Assembly: GCA_023055505.1 (NCBI GenBank)
Contig: JALIRH010000140.1
Coordinates: 62,001-126,000 of the forward strand
From: Callipepla californica brunnescens
Lineage: Eukaryota > Chordata > Aves > Galliformes > Odontophoridae
Reading direction: 5' to 3'
Length of the DNA stretch: 64,000 bases
Shown here: positions 48,291 through 64,000 of the stretch, in pieces
Position numbering within the stretch: the first letter of the stretch is position 1
Layout: every line of letters begins with the position of its first letter
Notes under the pieces: model-generated
What the model was told of the DNA's origin: nothing
The model's database searches: none
What the model saw: the letters and a program-made list of their open reading frames with translations, nothing else
Made by a program: the position numbers and the translations under genes

Positions 48291-50650
48291 ATATTGCAAA
48301 AGTGCTATGAAACTAACATGGATCGGAGGACTTTAGTGAAGGATTAAACAACATCAGAAGACACTGAACACAATTTTAGAAATACAAGTCCATCTGAAAA
48401 CTAAGTTGTTGTAGAACAGGGCTGTAGGATGACATTCTATCAAAGGCTACTTAGCAGTCTAAGACAGGAAAGCTTTCAAGGTCAGATAAATTTATCTTAG
48501 TATCATTTGCATTACACTCAAGCTTTCAGTGGTATCATTATCAGCAGATTCCATATTGCAGTGCAAAGAATCTTGTTATTTCTCTTCTGTTTCTTGAAGT
48601 AGTGACAAGCAAACCTATTATGTCATATGGAAATTAATGTTAACATGAATTTGTGAGTAGTGAATTAATACTCCTAGTTTTGATTCAATACTTTTAATAG
48701 AAATTGAACTGAGAGATGTTATTTTGATTTCATTCACCACTCATATTTATCTCCAGTAAGTTTTTCCAGATTTAAGAAAGTCAGGGGGGGCACAGAGGGC
48801 GGAAGAAGCAACTCACAGAAATGAAATATGGAAAATTTATTGTCTCTGGGGTAAAGTAATCAGCCAGTAAAATGGCTAATGAAGAATGGCTTTTATTTTT
48901 AATTAATTTTTTTCACATTAAAACAAGACCAGAAGACTGCTGACCCTTACCTGATTGTAACACACCACATACTTCACACATTTCAGGTATTGCTTATTAC
49001 AGAGACTGTTAAGTATAGAGAGACACAAAGCAACAACAAAAAACAACAGTTGCTCAGCAATCTCTGACAACCAGAAGCATATTAAATAATCTCTAAATGA
49101 ATTAGCAAGGATGCTTGCTCCATATTGTAATTTAAAACCAGAAACTCCTTTTAGTGTCAATTAAAAAGTGAATCTACAGCAAAACAGAATACATCTTGCA
49201 TGTAACTTTTATGATTTACACTTCTTCTATAACAAAATATACAATAAACAAAATCTAATATGAAGTTGAATCCTTTCTCCATTAATAAATAGCTAATGTC
49301 CAGCAAGGTTCAGAGAATGGATAATTTAGGGATATGATGTATTTTTTAAAGAATTATTTCATTTATTTACTCTATAGTTTTTTTTTCTCAAAGTGGCTCC
49401 TTTATCTACACGTTTGTGGGAAAAAAAATACACAAAGATTACTCTGAATATTTTATCAGTTGTGTGTATGAAGATTCAAAATGAGGAAACATCTTTTGAT
49501 GAAGAAACTCCCCTATGTTTTATGCTTTGGAGTGAGATGTTTTTTCTCTAAGCAAAAAAGAAAAATCTTGCTCCACAGCGTAGCTCATTATATGGTTTAG
49601 TTAGGATAAGAAATCTTGCAAGCATATGCGGGTTTTCATACACAAGTATCAGAGTACTAGCATTCTTTCTAGTATCTCTAAACTTTCTTAGAAATGCAAA
49701 GTCTTATCAGAACTGAGTTGCCAAATCATCTAATCAATGAAAAAGTTTAAGAAAGGAAAAAAAAACAAAACAAAAAAACACTGCACAGCAGCTTTCAGAG
49801 AGAGTGGTGAGAAAACTGCATGAGAAACAACCCTGCATACATCAAGGTCAGCAAGGAAAAAAAAAAGGGGAGAAGTGCTCAGGCACTGATGCACAGATTC
49901 CCCTGCAGTCCTCATCTCATTAAGTGTCTGAGTACGTAACTATTGTTTGCAAGAAGATACAAAGCTTTCTGAATATTACTCTTAACACAAGCACACTAGG
50001 CGTATATTAAATGTATTCATATGTCTTGCCACAGGACCTATGGAGCACCACCATTGTTAAGCACCAAGGAATCGGCCTATTTTTACTTTTTTTCTCTTAC
50101 TATGCTTAATCTCACAGTATGATATAATTTTATTCTGTGTCTTCATTTAGGCAAGAAAAAGCAAGTAAACTTTGAAATTTTGGATTACGTATTTTAGGGT
50201 ATATAAAGAATATTAAATATTGCTCTGGTTTTGACTATATTTCTAAGAAAAAATTACTATGGATTAATATATATACAGAATTTCAGGTATACCTTTGCTC
50301 TGAGAAAACTAAAGTTACTAATTTTTTTAAAGAGGAATTTTATATAGAAACTTAGTTCACTTTTCTATGTTCTAGATAATTATACTGTTCAATATGCTAC
50401 AGCCAAAACTGTTATAACAGCTATAACTTACAAGCAGGTAATTATGGTGATAGGTAGAGCCTGAAAAGAATAGCAACCAGATTTTTAAAATGCTAATTTA
50501 TTCCAAGAATATAAAAGCAAGCTTGTTTCTGTTATTGCACTCTCATCTGACTGGAAAAGTGTTAAAATAAGACAAATGAATAACTTCAGCTAAAACAGTC
50601 TTATTAGTGTATGAAAGGTGAAAAGTAAGCTAAATTAAAATAGTTCATTA

Positions 50651-50908
<258 letters not shown>

Positions 50909-51589
50909 TTAATAATCATCATCATCATTGTTCAAATCTTCTAAACTTTGTCTCTTTTTTTTGTCAGGCATTGGGGATACCCTTGATAAGCAATAGCATT
51001 ACAATTTAAGTGAAACTATAGAAAATACCCCACTATAAAACCTGCACTTGATTTTATGACATTTGGTGACAAATGCAACATATTTCAAATTCTGAAGCTT
51101 TTTAGCTGAGTGTAATTTAAATATACAAAAAAAAAAAAAGTTGCCATCTATTTGCCTCTATAATACAAGAAGTGCAGTTTCACATTGAAGGTAATTCAGC
51201 ATAAACAGAGGTTACTGCTAAAAAAAACTAGCTTCTGCATCAGCTGGACAGAAGCATATGGACAGTAGCCAGCTTCCAGTTAGTGAAGTGGCAACAACAG
51301 GTTTGAATGCTCACCTTCACCTGGAACCTGTTCTCACCATTATGATCACAGTGACTTGCAGAGAGCAGCACAGGTGTACAGAAACTGGAAAAACTACATC
51401 CATTTCAGGAAGTGCATGCAAGGGGCACAAACTTCAGGGGAAACAGGTGAGTGCTAATAACTCATAAAACCTGTATAAGTAAATCTTTACAGGGAAGGGT
51501 GATGATAGATTGGTACAGAAATGTGCTTATGAATTTATAAATGGTTCAATTTCTAAGTGTCTAAATGTTTATCTGATGTATTGCTGATA

Positions 51590-52243
51590 TTGATAATGTC
51601 TAAACATGAGTCAGTGATGTGACCTTGCCGCTAAGAAAGCTAATAGCATTATTGGCTACATTAGGCATAGTATCACCAGCATGTCAAGAGGGGTGATCCT
51701 CTATTCAGCACTGGTGAGGCCTCAGCTGGAGTACTGTGTCCAGTTCTGGGCACCCCAGTTCATGTGAGACTTAGATGCACTGAGAAGAGTACAACTTAGG
51801 GACATCAAGATGATCAAGAGACTGGAGCCCCTCTCCTACGAAGAGAGGCTGAGAAGGTGGGGACTATTAGGTTGGGACTGGTGCCTGGAGAAGAGGCTCA
51901 TGAGGATCTCACCAATGTCTAATAGATAACTGAAGGGAGGGTGTAAAGAAGAATGGGCCAGGCTCTTTTCAGTGGTGTCCAATGACAGGACAAAAGGAAA
52001 CGGGCATAAACTGGAACACAGGAGGTTACTTCTGAACACCAGGACCCACTTCTGTTCTGTGTGAGTGATAAATCACTAATAGATGTCACCCAGAGAGGTT
52101 GTGAAAATCTTCAGAAGTGACAGAGATGTGCTCCATGGCACCCTGCTGTGACTATTCCTGCTTGAGAAGGGAATGGGGCAGATGGACCACGAGGTTTCTG
52201 TCAACCTCAATTATTTTGGGATTCTGTGATTCTGAATCTACAG
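51590..52243 (+). mobile_element. CR1 3' portion
   Basis: It runs from gtactgtgtccagttctggg and gaagagaggctgagaaggtg to gagaagggaatggggcagat and a decayed tail (gggattctgtgattctgaa). It is about 650 bp, non-coding now, antisense to the gene. Confidence 0.88.
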
Positions 52244-53394
52244 CTCACAGATTGTCAGTTATGTTTCATTAATAAATAGAGCACTTCGATCCTTACTTGA
52301 CTTAAGCCATGGAAATGGAGCATTTTTTCCCTTCAACACAAAGGAGGTCCAGAAATACAAGCAATCCAAATGAAATTAGGATCTACACTTTCTTATGAAC
52401 ATGAATGATTCATAAATAAGGAACATTCTTGTTATTTATTTCAGTTTCTCAATGCAACAGATAAATGTGCTCTTAGACAATTCTAGCACATAGTATGTAC
52501 ACTAAGCACTAAGTAAAGTGTGGTGGAAAGAGCATGTGATGAGAACTCGTGCAGTTTGATACATGAGTATTATATTCCTAACAGTATAATTCTCCAGCTT
52601 CAAACAGAAATAAGTAAAGTTTTTGCTTATTACTGTCTGCCTTAACTTCAGTAGAATGGCATATGGAAAAAGGGATCTGACTAATTTCAGTCAGAAACAA
52701 AACTAAACTTGAGGCCTCATACTTTCTGGCATATTTGTTCATCTCTACATTTAACCAAGGTGAGGATCTCCCTTTTCTCCTTCTGCAACTTTACAAAGGA
52801 CAATTATCTCCCTTTCTCTGAAGACAAAGGAATGATTTAGGCATCTAAGACTTAAAAAGGTGCATATTTCTAAGAAATGCAAAGAAACATTTTGTCCCTG
52901 CAAAAGCACTACTAATAGATTCTTGACACAAGATAACAACACTATAAGCTGTGAAAGAGAATTTTTTGCCAGTTAATTCCTTCTGTAACTGTAGAAAATG
53001 ATTTCTTCACATAAAAAGACTATTTCCATATATGTTGTCACTGAATGACTAATAGAGCTAGGAGAGTATGCATTCTATAGCAAGTGTCATAGTTTTTTCT
53101 ACATGAAGGTGATATTACTGGAGTTTTCAACCAAGAGCACTGTTGAATAACAGGCTTTAATATAAACAAAACTGAGTACTATACAGCAAAAAACACAGCC
53201 AGATTTTTTTTTTAGTCCAGTTACCTAAATTAGAAAGATCTATCCTTTTAATTTCTGTCAAGAATTCATTTAAGAACTTTTTAATTTATTCGCATTCTCA
53301 ATGACATTTATCCTTAGATACTAAATCATCTTACCAAAAGGTAGACTGTGAAAGCAAAAAATGTTCCCACAGGCATTTGTTTACAGTTTATATA

Positions 53395-54360
53395 GTGGTC
53401 CATCTTGGGACTGGTACCATTTTAACATCTTTATCGATTACACAAATCAGGGGATCAAGTGCATCCTCAGTAAGTTTGCTGATGACACCAAACTGAGCAG
53501 CGAAGTCGATACACCAGAAGGAAGGGATGACATCCAGAGGGACCTTGATCAACTCAAAATATGGGCCTTTGTGAATCTAACGAGGATCAACAAGCAAAGT
53601 GCAAAGTTTTGCACTTGGGTCAGGGTAATCCGAGATATGTATGCAAACTGGGAGAAGAACTCTTTAAGAGTAGCCCTGCTGAGAAGGACTCGATGGGGTC
53701 TTGGTTGATGAAAAACTTAATGTAAGCCATCAGTGTGCACTTACAGTCTGAAAGGGCAACAGTATCCTGGGTTCCATCAAAACAGGGGTGGCCAGCAGGG
53801 AAGTGGAGGTGATTGTACCCCTCTACTCCATCCTTGTGAGGCACCATCAGGAGTACTATGTTCAGGTCTGAAGCTCACAACACAGGAGAGTTGTGAAACT
53901 TTTGGACAGGGTCCAAAGGAGGGCCACAAGGAAGATCAGAGGGCTGGATCACTCCTCCTATAAAGACAGGCTGAAGCTTATTCATCCAGAAGAGGAAAAG
54001 GTTGTGAGAAAATCTCACTGAAGCCTTCCAGTATTTAGAAGATGATTACAAAAAGGAGAGGAATCAACTTTTTACTCAGGTAGATAATAATAGAACAAGG
54101 GGGAATGGTTTTAAACTAAAGGAAAGAAGATTTAGATTAGATGTCAAGGGAACGTTTCTTTATTGAGGAAGTGGTGAGGTGCTGGAAAAGGTTGCCCAAA
54201 GTGCATGTGGATGTCCTGTCCCTGGAGGTGTTTAAGGCCAGGATGGATGGGAGCCCTGAGCAATCTGATCTAGTGTTTGATCTAAAAGTTGGAAAACCTG
54301 CCTGTGCCAGAGGGGCTGGAACTTGCTTCTTACCCAAGCCATTCTATATTCTACATTCTA
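53395..54360 (+). mobile_element. CR1 LINE, 1 kb 3' portion
   Basis: It begins in the reverse transcriptase just before [20 protein letters not shown], continues through [18 protein letters not shown], and ends at ccattctatattctacattcta. An open frame at 53361-53708 is the remnant of ORF2. Confidence 0.92.
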
Positions 54361-54784
54361 GCTGCTTTTTGTATCTGTGCACTTTTCAGATGAACTGTGA
54401 GGAAAAAAAAAAAAAAAAATCTCTGTATTTGGGATCTAAGCTTAACACCTTTGTGAATTTATTCCTGCTGGTTTCATTGAGAAAGTATATTAAATCACTT
54501 GCACTGGATGCTTTAATCTGAATTATCTGGGCATTTACAGCAATTTCAAACAAAAAAATGTCTCAAATAATGAAGTGAATTTCTCAGCACTATCATAATT
54601 ATATAAATTAATGATAAAGTTCCAGGTAAACTAATGAAAGGAATGCCAGGAAAACAGCTGATAGTAGTGCTTTTATACAAGTATTACAATTGTGCACTGT
54701 CCCCTTTCCCGGGGCAATTTGTCTCTTCGTTATAAATAAAAACATGTCCCTTTTTCATTATTTTGAAAAAAGATAGTTTGGCTA

Positions 54785-57812
<3,028 letters not shown>

Positions 57813-58710
57813 TTAAACAATTTTTTACATCTTTACATCTACCAGTATGTGCTTTAAAAACCACCTATAAGATGACTTAGGATTCTGTCATTTCATAGGC
57901 TACTAACTTTCTTACCTGCATTGCTGATAAGAAAATTATGACTTCACTCAAATATATCTTATTGCAAGGTAAAATTATGAAGCCATATATTGCCTCCATT
58001 ATAAACGTGTAAACATATTAACACATACATCTTACTTCTGCAATAAGGTACTGGTAGTAAAGAATCTGCTTTAACTCTCAAATCTACAATACATTAGGCA
58101 AAGCTATTACCAACAGCATTATAGCAATCAAAAGTTATTGGTAAAATCAATGGATTTTATTGTAAGCACCAAAATACAATAAACATGAAACTGTGGAAAT
58201 ATTTTTAAATCCTATATGTCAAAGTAGAGGCATATTTTTTGATAGTTGCATTCAGTTACACTGAAAAGAGATCAACATTTATGATTATACATCCAAGATA
58301 TTCCCTAGGGAATCTGCTATTTAAGTAATATTTATTTTCTCAACAGTGAATATACATATACAAGATAAGAATAAAGAAACCTGGTCTCATTAAACCTGTA
58401 AAAAATAAAAATACTAAAGATAAGAAATACAAATATTAACTGTTTATGATAGAAACACTGTATTATTGCAGATTACCATACAGGTAACTGCCCATTGAAA
58501 CTGAAGAATACAGTTCTTTGTCGTGAAATTTTGAACATATTTGGTATTAATTTCCATTTGCGCAACAGCACTAAGAAAGCACTTCTGGTTCTAAATCTGT
58601 AGTAATATGATGTGTACCTCATTCAAATGAACTCAATGGTAAATTTTCTGAAGTTATTTAAAAATTTCACATTTCAGTCCAAGCAATGAAGTCTGAAACA
58701 TTAAAGAAAA

Positions 58711-58732
58711 CTTTTTTTTTTTTTTTTTTTTT
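58711..58732 (+). repeat. poly-T homopolymer
   Basis: This is about 22 uninterrupted T in intronic sequence. Confidence 0.93.
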
Positions 58733-60699
58733 GTAATATTAAAAGTGCTTTCAAATATTGTCAAAGCTAATTCTGCTAGAATTTAATATGGGTATGTACC
58801 TTGACATGCAAACTCCAAAAAAAAAATAATAATAATATGCAGGATGCAATTATCATAGTACATGCAGTTATCTACTATGCTTGTGACCTTAAAGAAATTG
58901 TGAATAGATTGTTCACAGGAACATAAGCCATGTTTCTCAACAGAACAGGCTATTCAAAGGGATAAAGAGAGGTATACATTTTTTCATGATGATATTAAAC
59001 TTTAAAAAGAAAATTATTTTTTTATCCATATATGATCTTGGAGCAGTTCAGCTGTTTTAACTGATTCTGTCTTATCAGAAAGCCAGAACACACCAAATGA
59101 AAACATCCTCCAAAAGCCCATTACACCACAAATTTATTAAAACAGTAGTAGATTAATATCATAAATAGTACTTAGAAGAAAGGATTACCAATATCATATC
59201 TTCAAAAGTACTTTAAAGCAGTTTCACCTTACTGATCCTATTGACACACTGACTCCTAGTGCGACAATGTAGCACTGGAAATTTGACTACGCTTTGTAAT
59301 TATCGTATTAGCTAACAGGTTAGGGAAAGGTAGAATCTGACAGGTGTACATTTCCGATAAAAACTGAGATTGGAAGTTTATTTCTGCATCAGAAATTATC
59401 AGAAATAACATGTCCTGTGAAAAAGTAAGCCAGTGAAAGAGGTAAAAGACTATAAAAATGGTTGTAAATAAAAATGAAATACAAGAGAAAGAAAAAAAAA
59501 CCAAAACAAAACAAAAAATCTACCAAGAAAGCAGAACAAAGAACAATTTCTTCATTTTTTTCCTTAAAAATAGCATAGCTAAATAACAGAAGCTAGAATA
59601 AAATGAATTAAGGAGCACGATAGGAAGACAATGTGTTAATAATTATTTGGAAAATGTAGACATATTCAAGATAATAGGTTCTAATTAAATTCACACTAAA
59701 GTACAGAAACTGAAGTAGTCTATAAACTATTAGCTATTATCTTCAAAACCTCATGAAGATCACAGCTTAATGAAGAAGGACATGTGAAATAACTTCCTCA
59801 AAAGTGGAAGAGAAGAGGCCCCAAGGAATGACATGTTGATTTCCTTCAATCCAGAATTATATTTGAAGAAGCTACTGAAGAACATATTAGCAAGCATATA
59901 ACGTTATAAAACAAAACACAAACAAAAAACCATGCAACAAGAACTTATCAAACTGTAATCTACTTTGACAAGATAGCTGGTATTCTGAGTAAAATGAAAA
60001 TCTAATGTATTTTGAAATTGATGTCATTTCTGACAGTCACCTAATGTTTCATAAGCAAATAAAAAGGTATCACTTCTAGGTAAGATCACTGAAAGTGAAC
60101 AGCAGTTTGAAAGGAATGCACATGAAGAAAAATGATTGGAGTAACACATGAAATGCAGAGAGAACAAACTACATAGTATATTTTTTGATAATACAAGAGG
60201 AAGTTGAATGCAGTGTAGAATACTGGATCAGACATCAAAACACCAACTTAAACTGGACCACAAACAAAACTACAAACTGGTCTGAAAACAAAAACAAGAA
60301 ATTGCACAAACTTGTAATCTACTAGTATTCTAAGCAAGCTCGAGGTCATTTCTTTAGTCCTCAGATCAGCTGTTGTGGTTTGAACCTGTTCCACATCTTT
60401 GAAACATGACACTACCATCCATACTCTTCAGCAGATACTTCTGGCACAGTGTCTAAAAAAAGTAGGTATCCTTTTTTCAGTCCCCCCACAAAACTTTTGG
60501 AAAGGGAAGTAGTAGCTGAGATGTAATAACAGCAGTTTTTCTACTCAGTGACAATGAAAATGCTTCTCCCAAATCAGGAAACTGCAGACATAGAAGTTTT
60601 GCTTTAGAGTGGTTCTTGAACCCTAAAACCAGGATTACCAAAACCAGTAGGCTAATACAAAAAAGAGACCAATAAACTGGAGTGATTGTAACTGGTATA

Positions 60700-60879
60700 C
60701 TTGCTCTGCGAGGAGAGGCTGAGGCAGCTGGGCTCTCTCAGAGATAGCTTCAAGGGAACCTGACAGCAGCCTGCTGGCACCCACAAGGCACTGTGAAAAC
60801 AGAGGCAGGCCTTTCATAGCACTGCATAGTAAAAAGTTGAGAGGAACGGAAATAACAATTTGAGGAAAATGTTATACGG
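60700..60879 (+). mobile_element. CR1 fragment, left of LTR insertion
   Basis: It has gaggagaggctgaggcagct followed by ctgtgaaaacagaggcaggc and cggaaataacaatttgagga, consistent with a CR1 3' region. It stops where LTR-like sequence starts. Confidence 0.62.
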
Positions 60880-61412
60880 TGTCATGGTTTTATGCTTTTT
60901 GTTATTGGCATTCCACATCATAACATCATGTAGTGCATTGTGAGTTTCAGAGTTAATGCTCCAGCTCCTTGGATCATCAATAGCTCTGGGCAGATCTGTC
61001 TCAAAAGACAAGAACTACATACCCCAGAGGACTTTGCATTGCTTTGTCATTTTTCTGTTTCCCACACGGAAGGAAAGATAAAAACTGTTTTGTGTCATGA
61101 GAAACAGGCTCTTCCCTTTTGGATTAACCCAGCAGTGGGTGCTCCCTAGCTGTCCCACCTTCAGTATTTAGCATAAGGCCTTTGGTTTTCAGACACACTC
61201 TCTCATTTTATTCAATTCATTAGCCTCAATTCCAATTATATTTTGTTATTTTGCAATCCAATATAATATTTAGTATATTAGCTTTCTTCTTCAGATTGGT
61301 GACACTGTTTTGCTTTTAGGCCCATCTTCTTCCTTTTTCCCCTTTCCCCCTCCCCCTTTCGTGGGGCATCGGTCCCCTGCCCCAGTCATCACAGAACTGG
61401 TCCAAACCAGCC
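60880..61412 (+). mobile_element. solo LTR of an endogenous retrovirus (ERVL-like)
   Basis: This ~530 bp block begins TGTCATGG and ends CCAGCCA. It has internal features I associate with avian ERVL-type LTRs: a ccagaggactttgcattgct segment, tttggattaacccagcagtg, ttcattagcctcaattccaa, and a C/T-rich 3' part. CR1 sequence flanks it on both sides. No internal retroviral genes are present. A clean target-site duplication is not visible. Family assignment is from memory. Confidence 0.55.
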
Positions 61413-61625
61413 ACTAAGCTGCTGAAATATGGGAAAACTTGTTCTCCATGAGAGCAATGAAGCGATGGAGTAGGTTGCCCAGTAGGGATATATGGTCACT
61501 GTCCTTGGAGATTTTCACTTATTAAACTTGGTGGCGTTGTTCTGAAAAAAACTCATATCTGACTTTGCTTTGAGGAGGAAGTTGGACTAGACTCTATTCC
61601 TTCAGTCTGAATTACCCTATAAACC
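61413..61625 (+). mobile_element. CR1 3' UTR, right of LTR insertion
   Basis: It continues the CR1 of 60700: gcgatggagtaggttgccca, then ctgtccttggagattttcac and gaggaagttggactagactc. The end is strongly diverged. Confidence 0.62.
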
Positions 61626-63559
61626 TTTGACAGCATGCTATCATTCCAAAAGCAATGTAAGTAATGTCAAAAAACAAACAAACAAAAAAAACCAAACCAA
61701 AACAAAAAAACAGAGCCTTCTCTAAGATGATTAATCAAGTCACACAATATTTAGGAAAGAGAATTTGTCAGAATGTGGTCCTTTGAGGACAATCCCTGAA
61801 CATCTTATGTTCAGAATACAGTTGGAGCATTAAATAATATTTCTGTACATAAACTAGTTTTGAAATAGGCAGGATTTTATCTTCCCCAGTGAACTGCAGA
61901 TTGTAAATAAGTTTGATTATAAAGGACCCACAAGGGGATCTTATTTCTGTATCTAAAATAAACCAAAATTCACCTCAAATGTCAATGTATATTCATACTT
62001 GATAATAATTTGAATTTAAGGGAATATTTCATTAACCCGATTAGCAATACTGCAGATTTAAAATAGGTTAACACAAGTCTAAGGGATCAATTGAATAATT
62101 ACAATTCATAAATTGTGACAGGGAAAGTTGTCAAATAACTGAAATATCATTCTTCATTGTCTCCTTACAAAACAGTCAGAAAATCTTGGGTTGTTCATAT
62201 GCAGTATGAGTTATTCATTATCTCTTGCTGACATCATACTGACAGATTTTGAAGACCTGATCTTTTGATCTGATTAGGAAAACTATACCCCACATACTAT
62301 ACCCCCCACAACTAGAAAGAAATAATTTTACTTTTAAAATTCTGGAAGTTGTTAATATTTCCCATTTTCTCTGCATCTAAATGTTTTTTGTTTGTTTGTT
62401 TGTTTGTTAATTGCAACTTCTGTCATAACAATATATTAAACAATTGACATAAAACCATAAGTTACAAGTTGAACTAAAAATAAATATCATGACTTGTAAA
62501 GAATTCCAGACAAGACCCTTTGACAAATACTGCCACCACTAACAAGCACACTTCTCTGAGCTTCTCAAGGACACACAAGTTAAAGGCTGAGAGAGTGCAC
62601 TAAAAATGTTAGTTTTGTAGTTTTCTATTCTATATTTTAAGCTAGTATAAATAAGCTCATGCTTTGAATTTTCTTAGTTATAATCCCAGAAAAAAAAAAA
62701 ACAACACAAAAACATATTAGTTTTCATGTAGATCTAATGTTCTTCAATTACTCATCCATATTCTATTTGGTTTCCTCAATATCTTAAAGAAAAGCAAAGA
62801 TTTCTATTTTTTTTCCCTGGTGATCAAAACTGCTGATCTGTGGGGGTCAAGGTCAACTGTACAAAATTGAAGAACACAAATTTTGCTACAAGAATGTCCC
62901 ATGCCTGTTATAAAGCTATATAATCAAAACTTACTATACCTTTCAGACAGAGAGTAGGTCACAAATAAAATGTTTATCCTGTTCATAACAAAATTAATAG
63001 CCTAAAACAAAAAATGAGTGACTCAAACCTGCTTAGCAGACAAACTTTTACTAACAGTATACCTTTTGTTTCCTTGCACACTAGAAAATATCATGATTTT
63101 ACGTGGCATGAAACCACAACAGTAAAACTTTCGCTATCCTGTAATTTTGATAGCTTAGAACATCAGCTTTGAAGACATATTTGAGTAATTTCAAAATTAT
63201 TATGTTTCAATAATGCTTATGAACTGAATATAAAGATAAGATCTTAAAGAACAATTTCAGACAGCTACCCACAGACTACAAAATCTGCCGCACAACACCA
63301 GTCTCAGGTTCTTGAGAAAATTTTCTGATTTCTACATACTTTTACAATTAGCTACAGAAGATAAACACAGAAATGGCAGACTGATATTAGTATTCAGATT
63401 GGAAAGTTCTGGATGTGTGCTGAGGTGATGTCCACCATACCTTTCTATGTTACACTTTGTTGTACACAAATACGTGTGCTTCTCTGTGTAATGCTCCCCA
63501 TAGTACCTTCGTGAAACTTCAGTTCAGAAGCAGACAGACTACTACAAAGAAATAAAATA

Positions 63560-63583
63560 ATATATATATACACATATATATAT
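63560..63583 (+). repeat. (TA)n microsatellite
   Basis: This is a TA run with one CACA interruption. Confidence 0.9.
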
Positions 63584-63702
63584 TTCTGTAACTTCAAACA
63601 TGAAGCAGGGGAGCATGATGTGATACAACGGCAAAACACTTATCATACAATAATGTCGAGAAGCTGAAAAATATAATAGGTTTTTGGCACGCTAATACAC
63701 AG

Positions 63703-64000
63703 AAACATAGGGATTGGAAGGGATCTGCAGAAATAATCTTGTTCAAAACCCTGCTAAAGCAGGATCCCTAGCGTAGGCAGCCCAGGAACTCATTGGTATG
63801 TTTTTTCTATTTCCAGAAAAGATTCTACAACCTGTCTGAGTAGCTTTTCCAGTGCTTTGTAACCTTCAGAGTAAAGAACTTCTTCCTCACATTCAAATGG
63901 AATTTCCTACATTCTAGTTTTGCCTATCATCCCTTGTTCAGTTACTGGACACAACTGAAAAGAGCCTGGCTTCATCCCTTCCACTCCTGTCCTTTTATAC
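63703..64000 (-). mobile_element. CR1 3' portion, runs off the window
   Basis: It begins cagaaacatagggattggaa, continues ctgctaaagcaggatcccta and ttccagaaaagattctacaa, the reversed CR1 3' UTR and ORF2 end. The 5' part lies beyond 64000. Confidence 0.87.

Overview
The window is vertebrate, almost certainly avian, nuclear DNA. It is AT-rich, intron-dominated and carries about twenty CR1 LINE fragments with the typical avian 3' tail (ATTCTATG-like octamers). It also has a mariner fragment that resembles the galliform Galluhop family. I therefore infer a bird, most likely a galliform such as chicken; species is not proven.

The only gene I can support lies on the minus strand and fills the whole window. 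Fourteen coding exons, read from 57661 down to 18, join in frame with GT-AG introns at every junction. They give 2592 coding bases (864 codons). They encode five alternating Sushi(CCP)-CUB pairs of a CUB and Sushi multiple domains protein. From remembered human sequence the best match is CSMD1, rather than the paralogues CSMD3 or CSMD2. These would be N-terminal-half domains of a very large type I membrane protein. No promoter, start codon, stop codon or polyA site is present, so the gene continues beyond both ends.

Layout in transcription order: flanking upstream intron 57662-64000; Sushi 57479-57661; CUB in a single exon 54811-55137; Sushi 50689-50883; CUB 46395-46533 + 39761-39948; Sushi 37336-37524; CUB 32103-32219 + 30499-30714; Sushi 28989-29177; CUB 15606-15775 + 11017-11173; Sushi 5442-5633; CUB 2105-2231 + 18-220. 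Every domain boundary is a phase-1 intron, while the introns inside CUB domains differ in phase and position.

The introns hold transposon remains. The most structured places are a mariner split by a ~3 kb CR1 that is itself interrupted by another CR1 (33.3-36.7 kb), an LTR inside a CR1 (60.7-61.6 kb), and a CR1 tail inside a CR1 (43.5-44.0 kb). Simple repeats are frequent, and several lie next to splice acceptors. I found no RNA gene, CRISPR array, operon or new biological system. The window looks like an ordinary large neuronal gene with some interesting repeat archaeology and splice-site context.
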